Source: Halovivax limisalsi
Lineage (GTDB): Archaea; Halobacteriota; Halobacteria; Halobacteriales; Natrialbaceae
DNA length: 64,000 nt
Direction: 5' to 3'
Assembly: GCF_023093535.1 (NCBI RefSeq)
Contig: NZ_CP095757.1
Span: 3,472,001 to 3,536,000, forward strand
Shown here: piece after piece, positions 17,064 to 25,764 of the stretch
How the letters are laid out: each line of letters begins with the position of its first letter
How positions within the stretch are numbered: the first letter of the stretch is position 1
Notes under the pieces: generated by a model
What the model was told of the DNA's origin: nothing
Databases searched by the model: none
The model's input: the letters and a program-made list of their open reading frames with translations, nothing else
Program-made: the position numbers and the translations under genes

Positions 17064-18971
17064 ATGACGGTACTCGCCACCACGTACATGGTGGCCGTCG
17101 CGATCGGCGCCGTCACGAGCGTCGCCATCGCCGCTCTCGCCCTCCGAAATCCGGAGCACGCCGAGACGAGAGTGCTCGCGGTGCTGACCGCCGGGATCGC
17201 GCTGTGGACCGGCGGCGATCTCGCGAGCATGCTCGCGAGCAGTCGCGAGTGGACGATGCTCTGGATCAGGACGGTCCACTGGTTCGGCGTCGCGATCGTC
17301 CCGACGACCATCTTCCTCTTCATCGTCGTCTACACCGGACGCGGCGACCGACTCTCACGTCGTCGGCTGGCCGCGCTCTACGCACTCCCTGTGGCGATAT
17401 TCCTGCTCGCGCTGACCAACTCCTGGCACCGCTTGCTCTGGACCGACATCGCCGCGTCGGACGCGACGCCAGTCGGCTACGCGTTAACGTACGGGCCGGC
17501 GTTCGCCGCCTACGTGCTCTACTCCTACGGCCTCCTGGCAGTCGGGACGGTACTCCTCGGCGGGTTCATCGGTCGATCGAGAGAACTCTATCGAGGGCAG
17601 GCGACGTTGCTCATGATCGCCGCCGTGGCGCCGTGGGGGAGTAACCTCCTCTACATCCTCGGGGACAGCGAACTCGAGCCGACGTCGCTCGGGTTCGCCA
17701 TCGCGGCCGTCGCGCTCGCCGTCGCCGTGTTCCGGTACCGACTGACCGACATCTTACCGATCGCTCGGGACGCGGTCGTCGAACACATCAACGACGGCGT
17801 CGTCGTCCTCGACCGGGACGGGCGGATCCTCGACGCGAACGCACAGGCCGCTCCGTACCTCTGCAACGGCGACGTGGGAACGTCGCTCGGCCAACCTGCC
17901 GACGCCGTCTTACCGACGGCGATCTGCGACTGGCTCGCCGATGGACCGCTCCGAGGGGATCCTCGGGGCCCCGACTCCGCTGGCGGCACGGCAAGCGACG
18001 GCCCAGCGGGCGAACGCGGCACCGATCGGGCCACCGAACGAGGCACGGGACACCGGGACGACACCGACGTCGAACGGACGACCGCTTCGACGACCGTCCG
18101 CCGCACTCGAGGCGGCGACCAGCAGTACCTCGCCGTCGACACGACGGCCCTGCTCGACGGCGACCGGTGGATCGGCCAGCTCCTCATCATCCGCGACGTG
18201 ACCGAGCAGCAACGGTACGAGCGCGAACTCGAGCGACAGAACGACCGGCTCGATCGCTTCGCCAGCGTCGTCAGCCACGACCTCCGGAATCCGCTCAACG
18301 TCGCCGACGGCTACCTCTCGCTGCTCGCAGAGCGCTACGACGACCCCGAGATCGACGAAGTCGGAAGCTCGCTCGACCGGATGGAGGCCATCATCGAGGA
18401 CGTCCTCACGCTCGCCAGAAACGGCGACGAAGTCGCCGACCGGACGCTCGTCGATCTGGGGACGCTCGCCACCGCGGCCTGGAACGGCGTCGATACGGGC
18501 GACGCGACCCTGCAAATCGAAACGGGCGAGCACCGCGTCGCCGCCGACGAGTCGCGACTCACCCAGGCGTTCGAGAACCTGTTCCGGAACGCTGTAGAAC
18601 ACGGCGGCGAGGGCGTCACCGTCAGCGTGGGGACGATCGACGAAGCCGACGCGGCGGAGTGGGCCGTGGACTCGGCGGAACGGACGAGAGGCTTCTACGT
18701 CGCCGACGACGGCACGGGAATTTCCGAGGGCGACCGCGAAGCCATCCTCGAATCCGGGTACACCACGAACGCGGACGGCACCGGCCTCGGGCTGAGCATC
18801 GTCCGGACGATCGTCGAGGCCCACGGCTGGTCGCTGTCGGTCGCCGAGTCGGCGGCGGGTGGCGCCAGATTCGAGATCTGCTACGACGAGTACGCAGCCG
18901 CCGAATCGACGCGGCCGGACGCCGCGACCGATGCCGCCGAATCCCCCGCCCCGCAGTCGACCGGCGAGTGA
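17064..18971 (+). CDS. 7TM-PAS sensor histidine kinase, copy 2
   Basis: A 635-residue paralogue of the preceding kinase with the same order: seven N-terminal helices (about 1-225, with TNSWHRLLW and LTYGPAFAAYVLYSY), PAS, HisKA with His405 in VVSHDLRNPLNVA, ATPase domain (FENLFRNAVEHGG, ADDGTGISE, GTGLGLSIV). The PAS domain contains a disordered insertion of about 55 residues rich in Gly, Asp, Arg and Thr (from DGPLRGDPRG to VRRTRGG), absent from copy 1. The tail (AAESTRPDAATDAAES) is also extra. Sequence tracts of 38 and 47 bp identical to copy 1 indicate recent duplication or gene conversion. Confidence 0.92.
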   Translation: MTVLATTYMVAVAIGAVTSVAIAALALRNPEHAETRVLAVLTAGIALWTGGDLASMLASSREWTMLWIRTVHWFGVAIVPTTIFLFIVVYTGRGDRLSRRRLAALYALPVAIFLLALTNSWHRLLWTDIAASDATPVGYALTYGPAFAAYVLYSYGLLAVGTVLLGGFIGRSRELYRGQATLLMIAAVAPWGSNLLYILGDSELEPTSLGFAIAAVALAVAVFRYRLTDILPIARDAVVEHINDGVVVLDRDGRILDANAQAAPYLCNGDVGTSLGQPADAVLPTAICDWLADGPLRGDPRGPDSAGGTASDGPAGERGTDRATERGTGHRDDTDVERTTASTTVRRTRGGDQQYLAVDTTALLDGDRWIGQLLIIRDVTEQQRYERELERQNDRLDRFASVVSHDLRNPLNVADGYLSLLAERYDDPEIDEVGSSLDRMEAIIEDVLTLARNGDEVADRTLVDLGTLATAAWNGVDTGDATLQIETGEHRVAADESRLTQAFENLFRNAVEHGGEGVTVSVGTIDEADAAEWAVDSAERTRGFYVADDGTGISEGDREAILESGYTTNADGTGLGLSIVRTIVEAHGWSLSVAESAAGGARFEICYDEYAAAESTRPDAATDAAESPAPQSTGE

Positions 18972-19200
18972 GCGAAACACGTGCCCCACTATCGACTAAT
19001 CGAATGTATCGATTTGGTCGGTCTGGCCTGTTCGACGGATTGACCGGCAGTCGGAGACGAGGGTATTGATGGACGGTTCGAAGACCTGACGGTGCGAGCG
19101 AATGGGTCGTATCGGCAGCATGAACGAGCCGGATCTCCGGTTCGTCGCTCGGCGTCGGTATGAACTCAGCGTCTCCGGATGGTAGCCCCGAGTCGTAGGG

Positions 19201-19476
19201 TTAGCGCCGTATCTCGGCCGACAGGACGGTCCCGTCGCCCCATCCGTCGATACCCGTGATTTCCGCCCGTTCGGGCTGCTCCGAGACGTCGGTGAGACGG
19301 ACGAGTGCGTGGCCCGCCCAGTCGGCGGACCCGACCGGAGCGGTAAACTGCACGAGTTCGTACATCGATATTTCATTTTTTTTTTGATCGGCCATATCCG
19401 TTGTATTCCGCAGGCAGCCCGCGATAAGTACCGAAAACCCCACACCAGCGCCCGCGAGTATCGCACGCCGATCCAT
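19201..19476 (-). CDS. Small Tat-type lipoprotein with an A10 tract
   Basis: A 91-residue exported protein. The N-terminus MDRRAILAGAGVGFSVLIAGC combines a twin-arginine, a hydrophobic core and a lipobox (LIAGC), so the mature protein begins at lipid-modified Cys21. An alternative ATG nine codons upstream (19503) is possible. The mature part has an acidic beta-rich domain of unknown family (HALVRLTDVSEQPERAEITGIDGW). Right after the lipobox the codons for QKKNE form a run of ten adenines, rare in this GC-rich DNA and prone to slippage, which could switch the frame. The gene is divergent from mutS. Confidence 0.7.
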   Translation of the reverse strand: MDRRAILAGAGVGFSVLIAGCLRNTTDMADQKKNEISMYELVQFTAPVGSADWAGHALVRLTDVSEQPERAEITGIDGWGDGTVLSAEIRR

Positions 19477-19632
19477 ACCCTCAATTTCGAGGTTGCCCCG
19501 CATGTAATTAATCGTTTGCGTACCGCCGATGTGAGGGCTGAAGGCTACCATCGAGGTCCGATCCGTCCGCCGATCGAACCGGCACGGAGCCGAACCCGCA
19601 CCGTTTTCCCGGTCGACGCCCACCGGTCGCGT

Positions 19633-22620
19633 ATGACCGAGGCGACGGGGATCGTGGGGGAGTTCCTCTCGTTGAAAAGCGGAACCGAGGCAGACGTCCT
19701 CGCGATGCAGGTTGGCGACTTCTACGAGTTCTTCGGCGAGGACGCCGAACTCGTCGGCGACGAGCTCGATCTCAAGGTGACCTCGAAGTCCTCGCAGGGC
19801 CAATCGTACCCGATGGCCGGCGTGCCGTACGACGACCTGACGCCGTACCTCACGGCGCTGGTAGAGCGGGGCCATCGCGTTGCCGTCGCCGACCAGTACG
19901 AGACGGAATCGGGCCACGCCCGCGAGATCGAGCGCGTCGTCACGCCGGGAACGTTGCTCGAGACGCGCGACGCCGACGCGCAGTACCTCGCCGCGATCGT
20001 CGCGGCCGACCGGAGCGTCGACCTGGATTCGAGCGCGAGCGGCGCCCACGCGGAGTGGTCGAGCGGCGGTGAGACGGCAACGAGCGACCGCACCACGATC
20101 GAGGACGACGTCGCCTACGGCCTCGCGTTCGCCGACGTGACGACGGGGCAGTTCCTCGTCGCGAGCGCGGCCGACGTCGAGGATGTGCTGACCGAGTGCT
20201 ACCGGTTCGACCCGGTCGAGGTCCTCCCGGGGCCGGGTGTCAGGAACGACGACGACCTGCTGGGTGCGTTGCGCGAGCGGACCGACGCCACCCTCAGCCT
20301 GCACGAGGCCGAGGCGTTCGCGCCGAAGCGCGCCGCGCACACCGTCCGCGAGCAGTTCGGCGCCGGGCCGGTCGACCGCCTCGACCTGCCCGAGCCGACG
20401 GCGGCCGCGGCCGGCGCCGTCCTGTCCTACGTCGCGGAGACGGCCGAGGGCGTGCTGGCCTCGATGACGCGCCTGCGGACCCACCGCGGCGACGATCACG
20501 TCACCCTCGACGCGACGACCCAGCGCAACCTCGAACTCACCGAGACGATGGGGGGCGAGCGCGAGGGCTCGCTCTTCGACACCATCGACCACACCGACTC
20601 GAGCGCCGGCGCCCGCCTGCTCGCCGAGTGGCTCAACCGACCGAGCCGGTCGCTCGCGACGCTCGAACGGCGCCAGGAGAGCGTCGCCGCCCTCGCCGCG
20701 GCGGCGCTCGCCCGCGACGAGATCAGCGAAGCCCTTTCCGAGACGGCCGACCTCGAACGGCTGGCCAGCCGGGCCACCCACGGCAGCGCCGACGCCCGCG
20801 CCCTCTGCTCGGTGCGCGACACGCTCTCGGTCCTGCCCCGCATCGCCGAGGTGATCGCGGACGATAGCGACCTCGCCGCCTCCCCGCTCGCCGCCATCGT
20901 CGACGAGCCCGATCGCGAGGCGGCGGCCGAGCTGCGCGCGTCACTCGAGGCCGCCCTCGCCGACGAGCCGCCGTCGACGGTCACCCAGGGCGAGGTGATC
21001 CAGCCGGGCTACGACGACGAGCTGGACGAGTTGATCGAGCGCCACGAGGAACTCGAGGCGTGGCTCGACAGTCTGGCCGATCGCGAGGCGAGCCAGCACG
21101 GCCTCTCGCACGTCAGCGTCGGCCGGAACAAGACCGACGGCTACTACGTCCAGGTCGGCCGCTCGGCCGCGGACGGCGTTCCCGAGCACTACGAGGAGAT
21201 CAAACAGCTGAAGAGCTCGAAGCGGTTCACGACGCCGGAGCTCGAGGAGAAAGAGCGCGAGATCCTCCGACTCGAGGAGCGGCGCCACGACCTCGAGTAC
21301 GAGCTGTTCCGTGACCTCCGCGAGCGCGTCGCCGAGCGCGCCGAGCTCCTGCAGGACGTCGGCCGCACGCTCGCGACCGTCGACGCCCTGGCCAGCCTGG
21401 CCACCCACGCCGCCGAGAACGGCTGGGTCCGCCCCGACCTCCACGACGGCGACGGCATCGACGTCGAGGCCGGCCGGCACCCGGTCGTCGAGCAGACGAC
21501 CGAGTTCGTTCCGAACGACGCCAGGCTGGGACGGGTCGGCGACGGAGTCGAAGACGGTCAGGGCCGCGACGAAGTCGACGATGGACGGAACCGCGACGGC
21601 GTGGACGAAGGCCGGGGCCGCGACGGCGCGGGCGACGCTACAAACGCGTCGGGGACGACCGCGGGCCTGGGCGACGAGCCGCGCTTCGTCGTGGTGACCG
21701 GCCCGAACATGTCGGGGAAGTCGACGTACATGCGGCAGGTGGCCCTGATCGTCCTGCTCGCCCAGGTGGGCAGCTTCGTCCCCGCTCGCGAGGCCGCGAT
21801 CGGCCTCGTCGACGGCATCTTCACCCGCGTCGGCGCGCTCGACGAGCTCGCCCAGGGCCGCTCGACGTTCATGGTGGAGATGAGCGAGCTCTCGAACATC
21901 CTCCACGCCGCCACGGAAGATTCGCTGGTCATCCTGGACGAGGTGGGCCGGGGAACCGCCACCTACGACGGCATCTCCATCGCCTGGGCGGCCACGGAGT
22001 ACCTCCACAACGAGGTCGGCGCGAAGACGCTCTTCGCGACGCACTACCACGAGCTGACGAGCCTGGCCGAGCACCTGCCCCGCGTCTCGAACGTCCACGT
22101 GGCCGCGGACGAGCGCGACGGCGAGGTGACCTTCCTGCGCACCATCCGGGAGGGGGCGACCGATCGCTCCTACGGGATCCACGTCGCCGAATTGGCAGGC
22201 GTTCCGGACCCCGTCGTCGACCGCGCCCGCGACGTGCTCGATCGCCTGCGCGCGGAGAAGGCCATCGAGGCCCGCGGGAGCGGCTCGTCCGAACCAGTCC
22301 AGGCCGTTTTCGACCTGGAGAGCGGGACGATGGAGACGAAGTCGGCGTCGGGAACGCCGGCCGAGACCGGCCCGGGGGTCTCGACGGGGGCCCGCGAACC
22401 GGCGACGACCGACGGAGGCGCGGCCGCTGGCGGGGGCGACGCGGCGGGCGCGACCGCCGGCGACGCTGACGGGGACGACACGTCGACCGAATCGGCGATC
22501 GATCCCGAGGCGGAGGCCGTCCTCGCGGAACTCGAATCGCTCGACGTGAACGAGACGGCGCCGATCGAACTGGCCTCGCGAATTCGGGAGTTACAGGAGC
22601 GCCTCGACGACGCACGGTAA
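19633..22620 (+). CDS. mutS: DNA mismatch repair protein MutS
   Basis: A 995-residue MutS1-type protein that recognises mispairs and uses ATP to act as a clamp with MutL. The N-terminal mismatch motif is MQVGDFYEFF (Phe/Glu wedge). Clamp and lever domains follow, and the ATPase has GPNMSGKST (from residue 690), the STFMVEMSE loop, VILDEVGRGTATYDGISIA and the TLFATHYHEL switch. The start at 19633 gives the normal N-terminus. Two haloarchaeal insertions are visible: a tandem-repeat acidic linker at about residues 636-678 just before the Walker A motif, and a low-complexity linker before the C-terminal helix-turn-helix tail. Confidence 0.97.
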   Translation: MTEATGIVGEFLSLKSGTEADVLAMQVGDFYEFFGEDAELVGDELDLKVTSKSSQGQSYPMAGVPYDDLTPYLTALVERGHRVAVADQYETESGHAREIERVVTPGTLLETRDADAQYLAAIVAADRSVDLDSSASGAHAEWSSGGETATSDRTTIEDDVAYGLAFADVTTGQFLVASAADVEDVLTECYRFDPVEVLPGPGVRNDDDLLGALRERTDATLSLHEAEAFAPKRAAHTVREQFGAGPVDRLDLPEPTAAAAGAVLSYVAETAEGVLASMTRLRTHRGDDHVTLDATTQRNLELTETMGGEREGSLFDTIDHTDSSAGARLLAEWLNRPSRSLATLERRQESVAALAAAALARDEISEALSETADLERLASRATHGSADARALCSVRDTLSVLPRIAEVIADDSDLAASPLAAIVDEPDREAAAELRASLEAALADEPPSTVTQGEVIQPGYDDELDELIERHEELEAWLDSLADREASQHGLSHVSVGRNKTDGYYVQVGRSAADGVPEHYEEIKQLKSSKRFTTPELEEKEREILRLEERRHDLEYELFRDLRERVAERAELLQDVGRTLATVDALASLATHAAENGWVRPDLHDGDGIDVEAGRHPVVEQTTEFVPNDARLGRVGDGVEDGQGRDEVDDGRNRDGVDEGRGRDGAGDATNASGTTAGLGDEPRFVVVTGPNMSGKSTYMRQVALIVLLAQVGSFVPAREAAIGLVDGIFTRVGALDELAQGRSTFMVEMSELSNILHAATEDSLVILDEVGRGTATYDGISIAWAATEYLHNEVGAKTLFATHYHELTSLAEHLPRVSNVHVAADERDGEVTFLRTIREGATDRSYGIHVAELAGVPDPVVDRARDVLDRLRAEKAIEARGSGSSEPVQAVFDLESGTMETKSASGTPAETGPGVSTGAREPATTDGGAAAGGGDAAGATAGDADGDDTSTESAIDPEAEAVLAELESLDVNETAPIELASRIRELQERLDDAR

Positions 22621-22661
22621 CGGTCGCGGGACGTTTTGGTCCCCGGCGTCGTCCGACGCGT

Positions 22662-23720
22662 ATGACCTACGACGCGCTCGCCGAGCGACTCGCCACCGAC
22701 GAGAGTGAACCGCGGATCGTCGCGCTCCCGGACGGCAGCGTCGATACCTACTACGACGCGTTCGACGAGCGCGGCGACCGGATACCGACGCGCGATGCGT
22801 TCGCCGATCGGCTCGCGAGCGAGGATCACGAGGCCGTGCCGATCGAGCCCACCGCACGCGAGAGCGGCGGGCAGGCGGTGAACATGGCGAAACAGGCCCG
22901 CGCACTCGGGGCGGAGACGGTGTGTTACGGCCACCTCGACGATCCGGTCTTCGAAGATCTGGCGATGGAAACACACTCGATGGGTGAGCCGTCCCGAATT
23001 TCGATCTTCGCGTTCGACGACGCGGACCGCCTGCTCGCCGAGCGCTCGGCCGACGTCCGGGGCTGGTCGCTACGCATTCTCGAAGCGGCTGCCGGCGCCG
23101 CGAGCGCCAAGGATACTCTCGACGCGGCCCGGGACGCCCTCGACGCCGACGCGATCTGCTGCGGTAACTGGGCCTCGGTCGACGGCCTGACCGACGCGAT
23201 CGAGGACCTGGCGGCCGGGCCGCTCGCTGCCGGCGCGTTCGTCCTCGACCCGGGCGCGGTCAGCGGCCGATCCGACGAAGCGGTGTGGGACCTCCTCGAC
23301 GCGCTCGCCGAGCTCGACGAGCGAACGGACGTCGCCTACAGTGTCAACCGAGCCGAACTCGAGGGGACAGTGGAGGCGATCGAGAGCGCGTCGGGCCACG
23401 ATCGCACCGTTCGCGAGAACCTGCGTCGCGTCCGCGAGGCCGCCGGGATCGCGGCCGTCGTCCTCCACGAGGTCGACCTCGCGGCAGCCGCGACGCGAGA
23501 CGGCGTGATCGTCGTCGAAGCCCTCGACGTGGCCGATCCGCAACGACGAACCGGTGCGGGCGACCGGTTCAGCGCCGGCCTCGCGGTCGGTCGCGTCCGC
23601 GGCTGGGACTGGGAGACGACGCTCGCGTTGGGAAACGCCTGTGCGGCCTACGCCGTCGAGACCGCCGCGACCGGGACTCGGAACGAACTCCGAGCGTTCG
23701 TCGAGCGGAAGACGTCGTGA
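22662..23720 (+). CDS. PfkB-family sugar/nucleoside kinase
   Basis: A 352-residue ribokinase-fold kinase. The N-terminal glycine-rich sugar-binding region is GGQAVNMAKQARALGAETVCYG, and the catalytic/anion-hole motif RTGAGDRFSAGLAVG lies near residue 297 with the base Asp in GAGD. The middle is divergent from named ribokinases or fructokinases, so the substrate is not predictable. The gene starts 41 bp after mutS, with GTTTTGG about 28 nt before its ATG, so it may be read from its own promoter and from mutS. Several haloarchaeal genomes have unassigned PfkB kinases of this size. Confidence 0.85.
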   Translation: MTYDALAERLATDESEPRIVALPDGSVDTYYDAFDERGDRIPTRDAFADRLASEDHEAVPIEPTARESGGQAVNMAKQARALGAETVCYGHLDDPVFEDLAMETHSMGEPSRISIFAFDDADRLLAERSADVRGWSLRILEAAAGAASAKDTLDAARDALDADAICCGNWASVDGLTDAIEDLAAGPLAAGAFVLDPGAVSGRSDEAVWDLLDALAELDERTDVAYSVNRAELEGTVEAIESASGHDRTVRENLRRVREAAGIAAVVLHEVDLAAAATRDGVIVVEALDVADPQRRTGAGDRFSAGLAVGRVRGWDWETTLALGNACAAYAVETAATGTRNELRAFVERKTS

Positions 23721-23798
23721 GGAGCCCGTCGGCCCGGAACAGGACCCCCGGCCACCGGAAGCGCCAGGTCTATCGCCCGCGGCGTCGAGGTACCGACG

Positions 23799-24602
23799 AT
23801 GCACGAACCTGACTTCGGCGTGGCGGGCGAGACCGCCATCGTCACCGGTGCGAGTCGGGGAATCGGGCGATCGATCGCGGAGACGCTCGCGGCCGGCGGC
23901 GCGAACGTCGCGATCTGCTCGCGATCGATGGACAGGATCGGTCCGGTCGCCGACGCGATCGACGAGTCCGAGGCCGACGGATCGGCGCTGGCCGTCGAGT
24001 GCGACGTCCGCGATCGCGACGCGGTCGAGGACCTCGTCGACGAGACGGTCGAGGCGTTCGGCGATATCGACGTCCTCGTGAACAACGCCGGCGGCGAGTT
24101 CGTCGCCCCCTTCGAGGACATCTCGCAGAACGGCTGGGAGACCATCCTCGACCTCAACCTGACGAGCGTCGTCCACTGCTCGCACCTGGCCGGCGCGGTC
24201 ATGCGCGAGGGCGACGGCGGGGCGATCGTCAACCTCTCGAGCGTGAACGGCCAGCACGCCGCACCCGGCGAGAGCCACTACGGCGCGGCGAAGGCGGCGA
24301 TCATCCGCCTGACGGAGACCCTGGCGGTCGAGTGGGCGGGCGACGGCGTCCGGGTCAACTGCGTGGCGCCGGGACTGATCCAGACGCCCGGCGTCGCGGA
24401 GACGTACGGTATCGGCGACGAGGCCATGCCGCCGCGCGAGGAGGCCGACCGCCGCATCGGCCATCCCGAGGAGGTCGCGGATATCGTCCGGTTCCTCGTC
24501 AGCCCCGCCGCCTCGCTGATAAACGGGGAGACGATCACGGCGAAGGGCGTCCCGCCGGCGGGCAACGCCATGTCGAGCGACGACCTGGGACTCGACACCT
24601 GA
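23799..24602 (+). CDS. SDR-family oxidoreductase
   Basis: A 267-residue classical short-chain dehydrogenase/reductase. The NAD(P)-binding motif is TGASRGIG (residues 17-24), followed by NNAGG (95-99), the structural Asn120, catalytic Ser147/148, and Tyr161-x-x-x-Lys165. ICSRS after strand 2 suggests NADP(H) preference through Arg42. The C-terminal PGLIQTPGV and HPEEVADIVRFLVSPAASLINGETI are typical of FabG-like and enoyl-CoA reductase-like members. The substrate is uncertain. It lies between PfkB kinase and asparaginase with its own short upstream spacer. Confidence 0.88.
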   Translation: MHEPDFGVAGETAIVTGASRGIGRSIAETLAAGGANVAICSRSMDRIGPVADAIDESEADGSALAVECDVRDRDAVEDLVDETVEAFGDIDVLVNNAGGEFVAPFEDISQNGWETILDLNLTSVVHCSHLAGAVMREGDGGAIVNLSSVNGQHAAPGESHYGAAKAAIIRLTETLAVEWAGDGVRVNCVAPGLIQTPGVAETYGIGDEAMPPREEADRRIGHPEEVADIVRFLVSPAASLINGETITAKGVPPAGNAMSSDDLGLDT

Positions 24603-24699
24603 GCGGGCCGGAGACGGCGGACGGTCCGGACGAGGATCGTCAGCCGTCGCGCGACTGCGCTCGCACTACCTTTTCCCCGTTCGTCGTCCAAGGGCGCCC

Positions 24700-25764
24700 A
24701 TGAACGTGACCGTACTCGCGACGGGCGGGACGATCGCGAGCACCGCGGACGGGGACGGGGCCGGCGCGAGTCCGACGAAGCGCGGCCGGGAGCTGATCGA
24801 GGCCGTTCCGCCGCTTTCGGACCTGGCCGAGGTGGCCGTCGAAGACGTCGTCCAGGTACCGAGTTACGAGATGGATCGCGAGTCGCTCGAAGCGATCGGC
24901 GAGCGGGTGAGAGCGCTCGACGCGGACCCGTCGGTCGACGCCGTCGTCGTGACCCACGGCACCGACACGATGGAGGAGACCGCCTACTACCTGGACGTGA
25001 CCGTCCAGCCGGAGACGCCCGTCCTCCTGACCGGCGCCCAGCGACGGCCCGACGAGGTGAGCGCGGACGGGCCGTCGAACCTCCTGACGGCGGTCCGGAC
25101 CGCGCGGGCGTTCCGCGAGCGCGAGGGCGCGACCGGCGGCGCCTTCGTCGCGTTCGCCGAGACCGTTCACTCGGCGCGTGCGGTCCGGAAGGTACACACC
25201 TCGCGACTCGCCGCGTTCCGTTCGCCCGGCCGCGGGCCGGTCGCCGTCGTCGACCGCGACGGCGTGGCGATCCGCCGCCGACCCCGGAGCGAGGCGCATC
25301 CCGTCCCCGCGACCTCGCTTTCTCCCACGGTCGTCGCCGTCACGAGCACCAGCGGCGCGGACGACACGCTCGCCCGGGCCGCGATCGACCGCGGCGTCGA
25401 CGGCATCGTCGTCGAGGGAACGGGCCTCGGCAACGCGACTGCCCCCGTCGGCGACGCGGTCGGGTCGGCGATCGAAGACGGGATTCCGGTCGTCGTCACG
25501 TCTCGCTGCCTCGCCGGTCGAACGTCGCCGGTCTACGGCGGCGACGGCGGCGGGCAGGCCCTTCGCGATCACGGGGCGATCTTCGCCGGCGACCTCGCGG
25601 CGGGGAAGGCCCGGCTCAGGCTCTCGCTCGCGATCGCGGCGGCCGGGCGGGCGCTCGACGACGCGGCTGCCGAGCGCGAAATGGACGATCCGACCGACGA
25701 GCGCGAGTGGATTCGCGACGCGTTCGCCGGTCCGCGCGAGGGAGCGGTCGGGACGAACGCCTAG
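24700..25764 (+). CDS. Asparaginase-family amidohydrolase
   Basis: A 354-residue asparaginase/glutaminase-fold enzyme hydrolysing L-asparagine to aspartate and ammonia. Both active-site signatures are intact: ATGGTIAST with nucleophile Thr11, and THGTDTMEET with Thr88-Asp89; the third residue is the Lys in VRKVHTSR. No signal peptide is present, so it is cytoplasmic. The C-terminal part contains a basic, halophile-atypical stretch (AIRRRPRSE). Its stop overlaps the stop of the convergent polysaccharide-deacetylase gene by four bases, sharing the CTAG sequence. Confidence 0.9.
   Translation: MNVTVLATGGTIASTADGDGAGASPTKRGRELIEAVPPLSDLAEVAVEDVVQVPSYEMDRESLEAIGERVRALDADPSVDAVVVTHGTDTMEETAYYLDVTVQPETPVLLTGAQRRPDEVSADGPSNLLTAVRTARAFREREGATGGAFVAFAETVHSARAVRKVHTSRLAAFRSPGRGPVAVVDRDGVAIRRRPRSEAHPVPATSLSPTVVAVTSTSGADDTLARAAIDRGVDGIVVEGTGLGNATAPVGDAVGSAIEDGIPVVVTSRCLAGRTSPVYGGDGGGQALRDHGAIFAGDLAAGKARLRLSLAIAAAGRALDDAAAEREMDDPTDEREWIRDAFAGPREGAVGTNA

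Noticed and set aside
19309-19632. N-terminal extension of MutS by 108 residues
   Set aside because: The extension overlaps the divergent lipoprotein gene and is unlike MutS; the ATG at 19633 gives the standard N-terminus.
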